64,000 nt of DNA from Pseudomonas sp. P5_109 (lineage in GTDB: Bacteria; Pseudomonadota; Gammaproteobacteria; Pseudomonadales; Pseudomonadaceae): assembly GCF_034009455.1 (NCBI RefSeq), contig NZ_CP125380.1, positions 6,863,001 to 6,927,000 on the forward strand, written 5' to 3'. The stretch's first letter is position 1. Each line of letters starts with the position of its first letter. The notes beneath the pieces are model-generated. The model was given only the letters and a program-made list of their open reading frames with translations, had not been told where the DNA came from and did not search any database. A program made the translations under genes and the position numbers. Below, piece by piece: positions 53,623 to 63,094 of this stretch.

Positions 53623-54659
53623 GGCTGCGATCCGGACTTGTTGTCGAGGCTCGGCGGACCGTCAACCAACACCCGGAACGGTGCCGCGTCGGTGCGCAAA
53701 ATCAGCTTGGTGCCCGGCGTCACCACCGTGCCCAAGGTGTCGAGGGAGCGCAACAGGTTGTAGAGCTGCGGTGATCCCGCGTAGGCGCGACCGTAAATCT
53801 GCGCGGCTTCGACGCGCGATTGCGCTTCGATATCTGCCGCTTTCACCGTGGCATCGGCCTGCACAATTCGCGCATCACGTTCGGCGGCAGAACGAATTTG
53901 CGCGGCTTCACGCTTGCCGATGGCCGTGCGCTCAGTGGCGATGGTTTCACGCTCGGCGCGCATCCGGTCGACGGTCGCGGTGAGTGTCACCGAAGGCAGC
54001 GTCAGTCGTTCGATGCCGACCTGCAACACGCGCACGCCATAAGTGGTGAGCAACTGCTGATCAATTTGCTTGCGCAGTTGTGCTTCGAAATCGGCAATGC
54101 GTACCTGGCTGGCATCGGTATTCACCAGGTTCGCCAGATCAAAACTGCTGGCGGTGGTTTCCAGTGCGGAGCCGACAAAGGTACGAATCTGCCGCGCGGC
54201 TTCATCAGGTTGGTTCTGCACCGCGCGCATGAAACGTTGCACATTGTCCGGGTCGCCTTGCACCTGCCACGCCACGTAGGCCTGAACGATGATGCGCAAA
54301 CCGTCCCGCGTGCCCACATCCTGCAAACCGCTGGACGTGGTGCGCAGTCGTAGATCCACCGGGATCGCCGCTTCGAACGGTGCCGGCCAGCGCCAGCCCA
54401 GTCCCGGTTCCAGCAAGACTCGTGAAGGGTTGCCGAAGCGCGTGATCACCGTGGCTTCCCCCGAACGCACCTGCACCAGGCTCGCGGCGGCAACCGCAAA
54501 CGCCACCAGCAATGCCGCCCACCCCATCCGACGCCATGGAAATGGACCGGCCTCCTGAGGATCGCCGTGGTGATGATGGTGATGGCCGTGGTGATGCCCA
54601 CCATGGCCGTGATCGTGGCCAGCGTGGTCATCGTGATCGTGAATATGGGACTGGCTCAA
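53619..54659 (-). CDS. SPFH/HflC-like protein with His-rich N-terminus
   Basis: A 346-residue membrane protein. The first 33 residues contain 16 His (including a run of six), mixed with Asp and Gly, a likely cytoplasmic zinc-binding tail. One transmembrane helix follows (WAALLVAFAVAAASLVQV), then an SPFH domain (TVITRFGNPSRVLLEPGLGW) and a coiled-coil tail with ETIATERTAIGKREAAQIRS. It resembles HflC/HflK, but the His tail is unusual for that family. It would form a complex with the adjacent SPFH proteins. Start overlaps the upstream stop by 4 bp. Confidence 0.85.
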   Translation of the reverse strand: MSQSHIHDHDDHAGHDHGHGGHHHGHHHHHHGDPQEAGPFPWRRMGWAALLVAFAVAAASLVQVRSGEATVITRFGNPSRVLLEPGLGWRWPAPFEAAIPVDLRLRTTSSGLQDVGTRDGLRIIVQAYVAWQVQGDPDNVQRFMRAVQNQPDEAARQIRTFVGSALETTASSFDLANLVNTDASQVRIADFEAQLRKQIDQQLLTTYGVRVLQVGIERLTLPSVTLTATVDRMRAERETIATERTAIGKREAAQIRSAAERDARIVQADATVKAADIEAQSRVEAAQIYGRAYAGSPQLYNLLRSLDTLGTVVTPGTKLILRTDAAPFRVLVDGPPSLDNKSGSQP

Positions 54660-56614
54660 TTGGCGGCTCCTGGCTGAGCGGTTTTACGCGACGGCGCAGG
54701 GTCAACCGGCAGCGTGAACGTACGGAGATCGATGGTCGGCGCATTGCTGCTGCCGCCCAGTCGATGATCGAGAACCAGCAATTTGGCGTTGGCCAAACCC
54801 TGGGACAACTGGCTGAAATACTGCTCCAGCACGAAGGCCTGGCCAGCGCTGGCATAGGCTTTCTGCTCGGCGTTGAATTTCAGGTCCGCCGCGTCGGCGC
54901 CAGCAGTGATTTCACGGGCGCTGGCCGTCGCCTGATCGCGGGCGATGCTAGCCTGCAGCTGCGCCTGGTTGGTGGCCTCGGCAGCGGCGCCGCGTTCCCG
55001 GGCGATCAAGGCTTGCGCACCAATCTGCGCCGCTTGTACACCGTGATAGGCGTTGGCCGCACCGGCCGGGGGATGAATCGCCTCGACCACCGTGGCGAGA
55101 ATTTCCACGCCGCTGTCGAGTTTTTGCAAGTCAGCCTGGACGGCGCGGCCGATTTCGTCGGCCAGCCCTACCCTGTCCTCGCCCAGCAAGCCGTCGAGGG
55201 TGCGCGAAGCGAAATCGTGAACCAGGATTCGGCTGGCGGTGCTGCGAATCAACATCGGCACATCGGCACTGTTATAGGTCGCGGCCAGCGCTGCCTGATC
55301 GCTCAGACCGATGCGATAGACGAAGCGCACATCCATGTTGACGATCTGAAAGCTCTGCTTGTCGGCTCGGCTGCTGGCGATAACCTGGGATTTGTCGTTC
55401 ACATGGCTGGCGTCCCACAGGCGATTGGCAATCGCCGGGGCCGGGCCTTCGGCGGGGTCGGCCTGGGCGGGAGCCGTGGTTTCGCCAACACTGGTGGCCA
55501 ACTCATGTACCACGCCATTCTCGACGCTCAACACCCGGCCCAAAGGCCACGGCAAGCCAACATGCAAACCGGGGCCAAACACCTCCACCGGCTTGCCGAA
55601 TCGCTCGTAGATACCACGGCCTTGCAGGGCAATTTCGTGAATGCCGGTCAGGGACCAGCCAACCAGCGAAACCACCGCCAACACCGGCAGCAATGCCCGA
55701 CGCATGTAAGTAAAGGCCCAGATCTGCCGAAGATCGATGCCGAAACGGTTATGCAATTCGTGCTGCAACGCCAGCAATGGCTGGGGTGGCCAGCGCAGCA
55801 TGTCGGCGACAAAACTGCGCGCCAACAACTCGGGCTCAACACGCTCGCGGCGCGGGCTGAACAAAGACAACACTGCACGCAGCAACAGTTCGGCCGCCAC
55901 CAGCCCCGGCAGCAGCCCGATCAACACCGCCAGGCGTACGGGCCAAACCGATGTTTCATTGGCAAACAGCAGGCAAAAGGCACCGAGGACCAGGCTGATG
56001 ATCGCCACGCGTGTCAATTGCGCCAACGCGGTGGCTTCCGGCCATTGAGCGGGGTTTTCCTGCGCCAGATGACGCTCCATCACCAACAGTGCGAAGGCCA
56101 GCAGTAAGGAACACGCGGCACCGACAGTGGCCGTCAGGCCCAGTGCCGCCGGGGGTAACGCGAGGTTCCAGACCTGTTCGACACCCAACAACGCCAACAA
56201 TGCCCAGCCGCCAAGCCACAGCGTCGGCGCGCCGATTTGCCCGAGCAGGTACTGCGATTTCTGGCTGATGCGGTCCAGCAAACGTTCATACCATCCCGAA
56301 GGCGCGACAGATTCGTCGACAACGACCTCGGACACGACCGGATTCATGGCGCGGGCCCGCCACCGGGACACCCCCCAGGCCGATTGCAAACCCGCCATCA
56401 ACACCAGCAACGCCGCGCTCAAGTTCAACAGCAACGCTGGCCACAGTGTTTGCGACGCAAACAGCCCGGCAAAAAACGCCAGCAGCACACCCACTGTCGT
56501 GAGTACGCCCGCACCGATGGCGAACCGGCGCAAACGCCGCCCTTGAATGAACGCCTGCTGAAAGCGCGGCAACCCGGCTAACGGCGTTTCATCAGTATCG
56601 AGATCGACTTGCAT
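54656..56614 (-). CDS. HflK-like SPFH protein fused to an N-terminal multi-span membrane domain
   Basis: A 652-residue protein, about 230 residues longer than HflK. The N-terminal half contains about six hydrophobic segments (for example LTTVGVLLAFFAGLFASQTL, LGGWALLALLGVEQVWNLAL, VAIISLVLGAFCLLFA). The C-terminal half has the HflK/SPFH pattern GRGIYERFGKPVEVFGPGLH, WPLGRVLSVENGVVHEL, and a helix ending in AQLQASIARDQATASA. It is the first gene of the operon with two further SPFH genes and the metal ATPase. TGGAG is near the ATG. A Zur-like palindrome is 35 bp upstream. Confidence 0.85.
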   Translation of the reverse strand: MQVDLDTDETPLAGLPRFQQAFIQGRRLRRFAIGAGVLTTVGVLLAFFAGLFASQTLWPALLLNLSAALLVLMAGLQSAWGVSRWRARAMNPVVSEVVVDESVAPSGWYERLLDRISQKSQYLLGQIGAPTLWLGGWALLALLGVEQVWNLALPPAALGLTATVGAACSLLLAFALLVMERHLAQENPAQWPEATALAQLTRVAIISLVLGAFCLLFANETSVWPVRLAVLIGLLPGLVAAELLLRAVLSLFSPRRERVEPELLARSFVADMLRWPPQPLLALQHELHNRFGIDLRQIWAFTYMRRALLPVLAVVSLVGWSLTGIHEIALQGRGIYERFGKPVEVFGPGLHVGLPWPLGRVLSVENGVVHELATSVGETTAPAQADPAEGPAPAIANRLWDASHVNDKSQVIASSRADKQSFQIVNMDVRFVYRIGLSDQAALAATYNSADVPMLIRSTASRILVHDFASRTLDGLLGEDRVGLADEIGRAVQADLQKLDSGVEILATVVEAIHPPAGAANAYHGVQAAQIGAQALIARERGAAAEATNQAQLQASIARDQATASAREITAGADAADLKFNAEQKAYASAGQAFVLEQYFSQLSQGLANAKLLVLDHRLGGSSNAPTIDLRTFTLPVDPAPSRKTAQPGAAN

Positions 56615-56648
56615 ACCACTCCAGAGAGTCTTCGCTTAAATGGCAATT

Positions 56649-56663
56649 CGTTACGATATAACG
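56649..56663. promoter_or_regulatory. Weak Zur-like palindrome upstream of the SPFH/metal ATPase operon
   Basis: CGTTACGATATAACG has 5-bp inverted arms and matches the Zur consensus TGTTATANTATAACA at 11 of 15 positions (counting N). It lies 34 bp before the first gene of the operon and could place it under Zur control. Confidence 0.5.
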
Positions 56664-56828
56664 AAAGTGGTGAAATTTCCGTTCTCAAGCGCGCTATCTA
56701 AAGATGCCCAACCTGTCGCTTACCTGAAGCCTTGACCGAAATGCTGCATAACGCACATATTACGTTCGTAATTTTCTTCAGGAACTACTTTTAACGATCC
56801 CTTTCCCATTCGATCCAGGAGTACATCC

Positions 56829-58229
56829 ATGAGCACTTATGACGTCGTGATCCTCGGCGGTGGCCCCGGCGGTTACAACGCGGCGATCCGCGCCGGACAA
56901 CTGGGTCTGAAGGCAGCCTGCGTGGAAGGACGCGCCACACTCGGCGGCACCTGCCTGAACGTCGGTTGCATGCCATCCAAGGCATTGCTGCATGCCTCCG
57001 AACTGTACGACGCGGCCATGGGTGCGGAATTCGCCAACCTGGGGATCGACGTCAAACCCAGTCTCAACCTTGCCCAGATGATGAAGCAAAAGGATGAAAG
57101 CGTTACCGGGCTGACCAAGGGCATCGAGTTTCTTTTCCGCAAGAACAAAGTCGACTGGATCAAGGGTTGGGGCCACATCGACGGGCCGGGCAAAGTCACG
57201 GTGACCGACAGCGCCGGCGGCAAGACCGAACTGAGCGCCAAGGACATCATCATCGCCACCGGTTCCGAACCCACTCCCCTGCCTGGCGTGGACATCGATA
57301 ACAAACGCATCCTCGATTCCACCGGCGCCCTTGCGCTGACCGAGGTGCCCAAGCATCTGGTGGTGATCGGCGCTGGCGTGATCGGCCTGGAGCTGGGTTC
57401 GGTATGGCGACGTCTCGGGGCGCAGGTAACGGTGGTCGAGTTTCTCGACCGGATCTGCCCAGGCGTGGACATCGAAGCCGGCAAAACCCTGCAGCGCTCC
57501 CTGAGCAAGCAAGGCTTGAGTTTCAAGTTGAGTTCGAAAGTGACCAGCGCCACCCGCTCCACCCACGGCGTTCAGCTGAGCATCGAGCCTGCCGCGGGCG
57601 GTACTGCCGAGCTGCTGGAAGCGGATTACGTACTGGTGGCCATCGGGCGCCGACCGTATACACAGGGCCTGGGCCTGGAGAACGTCGGCTTAGCCACAGA
57701 CAAACGCGGCATGCTCGCCAACAAGGGGCATCGCACGGAAGCCGCCGGGGTCTGGGTGATTGGTGATGTGACCTCGGGCCCCATGCTCGCCCACAAGGCC
57801 GAGGACGAAGCCATGGCCTGCGTCGAGCAGATCGTCGGCAAGGCCGGCGAGGTCAACTACGACCTGATCCCCAGCGTGGTCTACACCAGACCGGAACTGG
57901 CCAGCGTCGGCAAGACCGAAGAGCAGCTCAAGGCTGAAGGGCGGGCGTACAAGGTCGGCAAGTTTCCCTTCACCGCCAACAGCCGGGCGAAGATCAACCA
58001 TGAAACCGAAGGCTTTGCCAAAGTGCTGGCCGACGAGCGCACGGATGAAGTCCTCGGCGTGCACCTGGTCGGCCCGAGCGTCAGCGAAATGATTGGCGAG
58101 TATTGCGTGGCCATGGAGTTCAGCGCCTCGGCCGAAGACATCGCCCTGACTTGCCACCCGCACCCGACCCGCTCCGAGGCCTTGCGCCAGGCGGCGATGG
58201 ATGTGGAGGGGATGGCGACGCAGATGTGA
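56829..58229 (+). CDS. lpdA: Dihydrolipoyl dehydrogenase
   Basis: An FAD enzyme reoxidising dihydrolipoyl groups of 2-oxoacid dehydrogenases or the glycine cleavage system with NAD+. The 466-residue protein has the FAD motif VVILGGGPGGYNAAIRAGQ, redox cysteines in GGTCLNVGCMPSKALLH (about 40-56), the NAD motif VVIGAGVIGLELGSVWRRLG, and the C-terminal His/Glu motif HPHPTRSEALRQA. It stands alone, not beside E1/E2 genes, as an extra Lpd paralogue. A REP element follows. Confidence 0.95.
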   Translation: MSTYDVVILGGGPGGYNAAIRAGQLGLKAACVEGRATLGGTCLNVGCMPSKALLHASELYDAAMGAEFANLGIDVKPSLNLAQMMKQKDESVTGLTKGIEFLFRKNKVDWIKGWGHIDGPGKVTVTDSAGGKTELSAKDIIIATGSEPTPLPGVDIDNKRILDSTGALALTEVPKHLVVIGAGVIGLELGSVWRRLGAQVTVVEFLDRICPGVDIEAGKTLQRSLSKQGLSFKLSSKVTSATRSTHGVQLSIEPAAGGTAELLEADYVLVAIGRRPYTQGLGLENVGLATDKRGMLANKGHRTEAAGVWVIGDVTSGPMLAHKAEDEAMACVEQIVGKAGEVNYDLIPSVVYTRPELASVGKTEEQLKAEGRAYKVGKFPFTANSRAKINHETEGFAKVLADERTDEVLGVHLVGPSVSEMIGEYCVAMEFSASAEDIALTCHPHPTRSEALRQAAMDVEGMATQM

Positions 58230-58260
58230 GGCTTGAAGAGTTGCAGTGATTGAACTATCG

Positions 58261-58327
58261 CCTTCGCGAGCAAGCCCGCTCCCACAGGTACAGCGAAAAC
58301 CCTGTGGGAGCGGGCTTGATCGCGAAT
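58261..58327. repeat. REP doublet after lpdA
   Basis: CTTCGCGAGCAAGCCCGCTC (from 58262) and CTGTGGGAGCGGGCTTGATC (from 58302) are inverted copies with a spacer of only 12 bp. It sits between convergent genes. Confidence 0.88.
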
Positions 58328-58340
58328 CAGGCGACTCGGT

Positions 58341-58814
58341 CTAAAGCGGCAAATGCTCCAACGGCAACGACCCCGGCGCCTTCACCGTGTGAATCGCAAA
58401 GTTGCTGCGGATGTCGCTCACACCCGGCAGCTTCAACAAACGCCCGGTGAGAAACCGGTCATAGGCACGCAAATCCGGCACCACCACCTGCAACAGGAAA
58501 TCCGATTCCCCTGACACCAGAAACGCCGAAATCACCTCGGGCAATGCCGTCACCGCCAGGCGAAAACTTTCGGCTTGTTCATCGTTATGACGCTCGACCT
58601 TGACCCCGACAAACACCGTCAGCCCCAACCCCACCTCATCGCGATCCAGATTGGCCTGGTAGCCGCGAATGACCCCGGCCTCTTCCAACATCCGCACCCG
58701 GCGCAAACAAGGCGATGCCGACAGACCTATCTCGTCCGCCAGTTGCACATTGCTCAGGCGGCCATCCCGTTGCAGCGCGGCGAGAATCTTGCGGTCGTAG
58801 GCGTCGAGTTTCAT
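58341..58814 (-). CDS. Lrp/AsnC-family transcriptional regulator
   Basis: A 157-residue amino-acid-responsive regulator. The N-terminal helix-turn-helix is LDAYDRKILAALQRDGRLSN followed by VQLADEIGLSASPCLRRVRM; the C-terminal RAM ligand domain includes VISAFLVSGESDFLLQVVVP. It diverges from a LysE-type exporter gene 145 bp away, so it probably controls that gene in response to an amino acid. Confidence 0.93.
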   Translation of the reverse strand: MKLDAYDRKILAALQRDGRLSNVQLADEIGLSASPCLRRVRMLEEAGVIRGYQANLDRDEVGLGLTVFVGVKVERHNDEQAESFRLAVTALPEVISAFLVSGESDFLLQVVVPDLRAYDRFLTGRLLKLPGVSDIRSNFAIHTVKAPGSLPLEHLPL

Positions 58815-58959
58815 GGTTTGGCAGATCCAGATGGTTCACACGAAAGAAAGTGGCAGATTATGCCAATTCAGAAGCCGATAGAAGCTGACAACGCAAGCAC
58901 CTGCCCCGCCCTTCCGCCCTAGACTGGCACCACCGAATCGACAACGAATGGGGTGCAAC

Positions 58960-59589
58960 ATGCAGGGGCTCTGGCTGTTTTTCATGGCACTGGCAGTGGT
59001 CTATCTTCTGCCGGGGCCTGACATGATCCTGCTGTTGCAGACCGGTGCCCGCCAGGGCAAAAGCGCCGCGCTGGCCACGGCCGTGGGGTTGGGCATCGCC
59101 CGGGGTTGTCACGTGGCGTTGGCGGCGCTGGGTTTGGCCGCACTGTTCAAGGCAGCGCCCTGGACTTTCGATGTCGTGCGCCTGGCAGGCGCTGCGTATC
59201 TGCTGTGGATCGGTATTCAGTGCCTGCGGACCACGATGCTGCCGAGCCTCACCAGCGCTGATACAACCGGCGAAAAACCGCGCTGGGGCGCAGCCATCCG
59301 ACGCGGACTGCTGACCAACCTGCTCAACCCCAAGGCGCTGCTGTTCTGCTCAGTGCTGCTACCGCAATTCATCAACCCAGAGGCCGGAGCGGTGCTCGGA
59401 CAATTTGCGACCTTGGGCGCGGTGCTGGTCGGCGTCGGTTTGCTGTTCGACAGCGCTTACGCCCTGGTCGGCGCGGCACTCGGCCGGTGGTTGCAACGCA
59501 GCCCTTCAGCCCAACGCCTGCAACAATGGTTGTTCGGCAGCCTGTTGATCGGTTTCGCCGTACGGCTGACCTTTGTGCAACAGGCTTGA
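58960..59589 (+). CDS. LysE/RhtB-family amino-acid exporter
   Basis: A 209-residue inner-membrane exporter with about six transmembrane helices. The family pattern LFFMALAVVYLLPGPDMILL near residue 5 and RRGLLTNLLNPKALLFCSVL near 117 are clear. The Met at 58960 is preferred because GGGGTG lies 5 bp upstream; the ATG at 58948 has no ribosome-binding site. Divergent from an Lrp/AsnC regulator. The substrate could be any of several amino acids. Confidence 0.92.
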   Translation: MQGLWLFFMALAVVYLLPGPDMILLLQTGARQGKSAALATAVGLGIARGCHVALAALGLAALFKAAPWTFDVVRLAGAAYLLWIGIQCLRTTMLPSLTSADTTGEKPRWGAAIRRGLLTNLLNPKALLFCSVLLPQFINPEAGAVLGQFATLGAVLVGVGLLFDSAYALVGAALGRWLQRSPSAQRLQQWLFGSLLIGFAVRLTFVQQA

Positions 59590-59593
59590 GCCT

Positions 59594-61711
59594 TTACTGA
59601 GCCTTGGCGCGGCGACGCTTGAACATCAACAGCGCGGCTGCCGCGAACGCCAATACGCTACCGGCCTGCAACGGCGTCTTGTACGGGCGCAAGGCCGAGC
59701 GCGCCGCGTCGGTGACCTGGGTCACGTAGCGTTTGTCTGCGTTCTCGAAGTCGGGATACGGGCACTGGTGGCCAAAGTCGGCGGCCCATTCCACGTAAGG
59801 TCCTTGTTTGACATAACGCTGATAAATCGCACTTTGCTCTTCGGGACTGCTGTTCCACCCCGACGCCTCGCACAGCACCGCCGCAAACGCCTGACTGGTG
59901 TGAGGCAAGTTATCCGCTGCCTTGCTCGCCAGCGCGGTGGCCATGAAGCGATAGTGATAACGCTGATCTGGCTGGGCAGCGCTGGCCTGCTGGCGCTTTA
60001 TTTCGTCCTCGGCCACCAATGGCCCGACCTTGAGCTCGTCGTTTGCCAGGGTGAAGTTACCGCCGAAGGTGGCGTAGTCCGGCGCCATCTCGTAGCCCAG
60101 AATGTCCATGCCCCACTCGCGCGCCGTCCAGGCCGCATTGAACAGCGCAGCGGCGCGACGGGTTGGCCACCAGGCTGAATCAGCCGCCAGACGTTGCTCG
60201 CCATACAATTTCGCCTTGTGTCTCAAGCCGTCATTATCGAAGTATGCCGGTGCCTCCTCGTAATGCCCCTCGCGCAACAAACGCCGGCCCAGCAGATTGC
60301 GCAGGCTCGCCGCTACCGGCAAGGGCACGTAGTTGTCGCGGTCCTGCTGGGTAAGCGCTGGCGGGGCTGGCACTTGTGTGTCGACGTAGTGCTTGAGTTC
60401 TTCGAGGGTCAACACGCGCTCGGCAACGGTGGCGGCGTCGAACCAGTAAATGCTTTGGCTGCGATACAACTGATCGAAGGCTTGCAGGTAATCCCCGCGT
60501 TGCAACGCCAGGATCGCACTTTCACCCTCGACCCGGCATTTGGGCTGGAGCGTTTCGTAATCGTAGTCCGGGGTCCGGCGCTCGCCCCAGGATTCGTTCT
60601 GCGGGAAGGCCTGGGCCGCTTTGGCGTAGGCTGCGGCGGCTGCCTTTTTATCGCCCTCGCGCACTGCCAGTTTTGCCCGCAGCCACCAGGCCAAACCGCC
60701 ATCGCCGGCATGTTCGAGGAAGGCCTTGGCGCTGGCGTAATCACCCTGTTGATAATTCATCGCTGCCAGGCGGTCGGCGTTTTCGAGACTGCCACGGGTG
60801 CTGTTTTGCAGGAGCTTGATCATTTTTTGTTCGTTGGCGGGTTGATCACCGAACGACCAGCCCAAGCGGCTGATCAGCGATGCCGTCACCAACTGCTGCA
60901 CGGGCTGGCCCTTGAGCAATTCGGCCACTTGATCCTCCGGCAGCGTCATCAGGTCCGCCATCAACAACTTCAGCGATTCGTAGCCCACCACGGAGCCGTG
61001 CAGATTTTGCGTGGCGTACAGCTCGATGGCGCGGTTCCAGTCGCCAGCGGTGCGCACCACACGAGCTTCTTCGCCGAGGCTGGCAACACCCAGTTCCAGC
61101 GGGTCGCTGAAGCCGTCGATGCTCAGTTGCCGGGTTTGCTCAAAAGCCTTGGCAGATTGTTCGAGCAGATCCGGGGCTGCATTGGCTTCAGCGCTCATGG
61201 CGAACAACGCGCGCCCCAGCGAGTAAGCCGCCCAGGTGCTGCGCGAGGCCCGTTGCTCAGCGGGCAACGCCAGCACTTTCTTGAAATACCCGGCGGCCAA
61301 GGCAGGATCACCCGCGCCAAATGCCACGGCACCGGCCAGGTACAACCTGAGCTCGGGCGCCAGTTGCGCGCCTTCGGTTTCAACCTGACGGGCATCCGTC
61401 AGGCTGCGCAGGTGTTTCACCAACACCTGTTGCTCAGCGGAAAGTCCGGCCTGCTCAGCCTGATCCCGCAGCGTTACAAGGTCGGGCTCATCGCTGTAGT
61501 CGGCGCCAGCGGTGACGTTCTTCAAGCCGTTGATGGCGTGGCCGAGGCGGCTGACTTCGAAGCTGAAGTTGCCCTCGGGCAGTTCCGCCAGCGACTGGCC
61601 ACGGTTATCCAGCAGGCGCATGGGGAAGTCCGGGCCGCAGGCCAGCGCCGAACCCAGCGGCAGGCTGAGGCTCAGGCAAAGCAAATGACGCGGCCAGTTA
61701 CGGGTGAACAT
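59594..61711 (-). CDS. Large exported protein with helical (TPR-like) repeats
   Basis: A 705-residue protein with a signal peptide (MFTRNWPRHLLCLSLSLPLGSALA, followed by Cys). The body is rich in paired Ala/Leu helices resembling tetratricopeptide repeats (YLAGAVAFGAGDPALAAGYF; AMNYQQGDYASAKAFLEHAG). Near the C-terminus a transmembrane helix (LQAGSVLAFAAAALLMF) precedes basic KRRRAKAQ, so it may be anchored with most of the protein in the periplasm. AAGGAGG 5 bp before ATG 61711 decides the start. It overlaps the upstream DUF3142 gene by 14 bp. The function is unknown to me. Confidence 0.82.
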   Translation of the reverse strand: MFTRNWPRHLLCLSLSLPLGSALACGPDFPMRLLDNRGQSLAELPEGNFSFEVSRLGHAINGLKNVTAGADYSDEPDLVTLRDQAEQAGLSAEQQVLVKHLRSLTDARQVETEGAQLAPELRLYLAGAVAFGAGDPALAAGYFKKVLALPAEQRASRSTWAAYSLGRALFAMSAEANAAPDLLEQSAKAFEQTRQLSIDGFSDPLELGVASLGEEARVVRTAGDWNRAIELYATQNLHGSVVGYESLKLLMADLMTLPEDQVAELLKGQPVQQLVTASLISRLGWSFGDQPANEQKMIKLLQNSTRGSLENADRLAAMNYQQGDYASAKAFLEHAGDGGLAWWLRAKLAVREGDKKAAAAAYAKAAQAFPQNESWGERRTPDYDYETLQPKCRVEGESAILALQRGDYLQAFDQLYRSQSIYWFDAATVAERVLTLEELKHYVDTQVPAPPALTQQDRDNYVPLPVAASLRNLLGRRLLREGHYEEAPAYFDNDGLRHKAKLYGEQRLAADSAWWPTRRAAALFNAAWTAREWGMDILGYEMAPDYATFGGNFTLANDELKVGPLVAEDEIKRQQASAAQPDQRYHYRFMATALASKAADNLPHTSQAFAAVLCEASGWNSSPEEQSAIYQRYVKQGPYVEWAADFGHQCPYPDFENADKRYVTQVTDAARSALRPYKTPLQAGSVLAFAAAALLMFKRRRAKAQ

Positions 61712-62894
61712 TCGAACCTCCTTGATCAATGTGTGCGCAGCGAGCCCAACCAATGGCACGCTGCCCGCCAGCCGGTAGTCGGCCATCACGCAGGCGGGTG
61801 AAGGTAAGCAGATCCGGGCTCTGTTGCAACGCGTAACCGGCCAAGGCATCGGCCCCTTCACAGCCGCTGACCGCGAGGGTCAGGCGTTCGGGCCAGGCGC
61901 GGTCGAGATTGCCCTGGTTGCTGATGCCGATGTCATAGAGGCCATCGTCGGCCGATAGTTTCAGTTGTAATTGACTGTCGAGGACATCACCCCGCGCCAC
62001 CGCGCGCAAGGTGGTCAAGCTCCAGGCGCGACGGTCGTTGGCCAATGGCAGGCGAAACCAGATCAGGCCCGCCAGATGTTTCGGTGGATCGGCGCGCAGC
62101 TCGGTGCCGAGAGTGCGCAATGACTGCGGATCGGCGAGTAATTCCCGGCGCAGGCCTTCGCGCTCCAGCGTGACTTCGCTTTCCACGATCGGCGCGCCAT
62201 CCGCCGACGGCAGCAATGCCACGCCGTAGGCCGGCAGCGCCAGATAGAAAGGCTTCGGCGTGATACGGCTCCAGGCCTTTGCCCATTGCCGGGCCTGATC
62301 GGCATCGAACAAGCCCCGACGCGGATCGCTCACGGCGTGCACCTGCAACACGCTGCTGTCGACTGTGGATAACAGCGCCGGCAGTTCGCGACTGTCGAGC
62401 CAGGACGGCAACGCGGTGATGCTCAACGGCAGCGAAGTCGGCAACGCTTCGCGCAAATGCGCGAGAAATTCGCGGTACGCCGGTAGCCGGGCATTACCCG
62501 CATCGTGGTCGATTTCCACCCCGGCGAGGTTCACCCCCTGTTTCTGCCAATCGCTGATCACTTGGCGGATTTGCGCGGTGACCTCTTCCTGATCCAGCGA
62601 CTTGAGCTGCCCGTCCAGGCGCACCACCGCAATCACCGGCCGGCCGTCGCGTGTGAGCAGTGCCAGGTCAATCCGGGCCCGATTCCAGCCGGCGTTGGGG
62701 AAGGCCTGCAAGGCCAGTACCCGCAACGTCGAAAAATCTGCACGGCTGTCGCTGAGGGCCGCGTCGTGGGCCGGCGTCCACTGCCGCTGCCAGACGTAAA
62801 GTTGCTGATCCAGCGGCGGTGCTTCCTGTTTTTCGCAACCGGCGGTCAGCGCCAGCGCCATCAACAAGACAATGGAACGAATGAAAAAAACCAT
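61698..62894 (-). CDS. DUF3142-family lipoprotein
   Basis: A 398-residue protein with a lipoprotein signal (IVLLMALALTAGC, Cys20). The body resembles DUF3142: LYVWQRQWTPAHDAALSDSR, then GVNLAGVEIDHDAGNARLPA, LPLSITALPSWLDS and PKPFYLALPAYGVALL, suggestive of a TIM-barrel glycosidase-like fold with an acidic EIDHD site. It overlaps and precedes the large helical-repeat protein, so the two probably work together in the envelope. The enzymatic role is unproven. Confidence 0.85.
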   Translation of the reverse strand: MVFFIRSIVLLMALALTAGCEKQEAPPLDQQLYVWQRQWTPAHDAALSDSRADFSTLRVLALQAFPNAGWNRARIDLALLTRDGRPVIAVVRLDGQLKSLDQEEVTAQIRQVISDWQKQGVNLAGVEIDHDAGNARLPAYREFLAHLREALPTSLPLSITALPSWLDSRELPALLSTVDSSVLQVHAVSDPRRGLFDADQARQWAKAWSRITPKPFYLALPAYGVALLPSADGAPIVESEVTLEREGLRRELLADPQSLRTLGTELRADPPKHLAGLIWFRLPLANDRRAWSLTTLRAVARGDVLDSQLQLKLSADDGLYDIGISNQGNLDRAWPERLTLAVSGCEGADALAGYALQQSPDLLTFTRLRDGRLPAGGQRAIGWARCAHIDQGGSNVHP

Positions 62895-62937
62895 GGAAAC
62901 GCTTGTTCCTGAAATGCAGTAAAGGCTTTACCACAAA

Positions 62938-63032
62938 CCCTGTGAGAGCGGGCTTGCTCGCGAAGGCGTCGTGTCAGTCGACATCAACGTTGCTGACACA
63001 TTGCTTTCGCGAGCAAGCCCGCTCCCACAGGG
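62938..63032. repeat. REP doublet (REPIN-like)
   Basis: CCTGTGAGAGCGGGCTTGCT (from about 62939) and GCTTTCGCGAGCAAGCCCGC (from about 63003) are inverted copies. The spacer, with GTCAGTCGACATCAACGTTG, resembles that of the copy at 2061-2154. Confidence 0.88.
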
Positions 63033-63094
63033 TCCTGGGCTCCCCACCCTACCCAGCCGTCGACCGGCGGGCAATGTTGGCCTGCAATCTTCCT

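Noticed and set aside
54512..56107. 531-residue open frame opposite the HflK-like gene
   Set aside because: Antisense shadow without motifs; the minus-strand gene has membrane and SPFH features.
60194..61801. 535-residue open frame opposite the helical-repeat protein gene
   Set aside because: Antisense shadow; the minus-strand gene has a strong ribosome-binding site and signal peptide.
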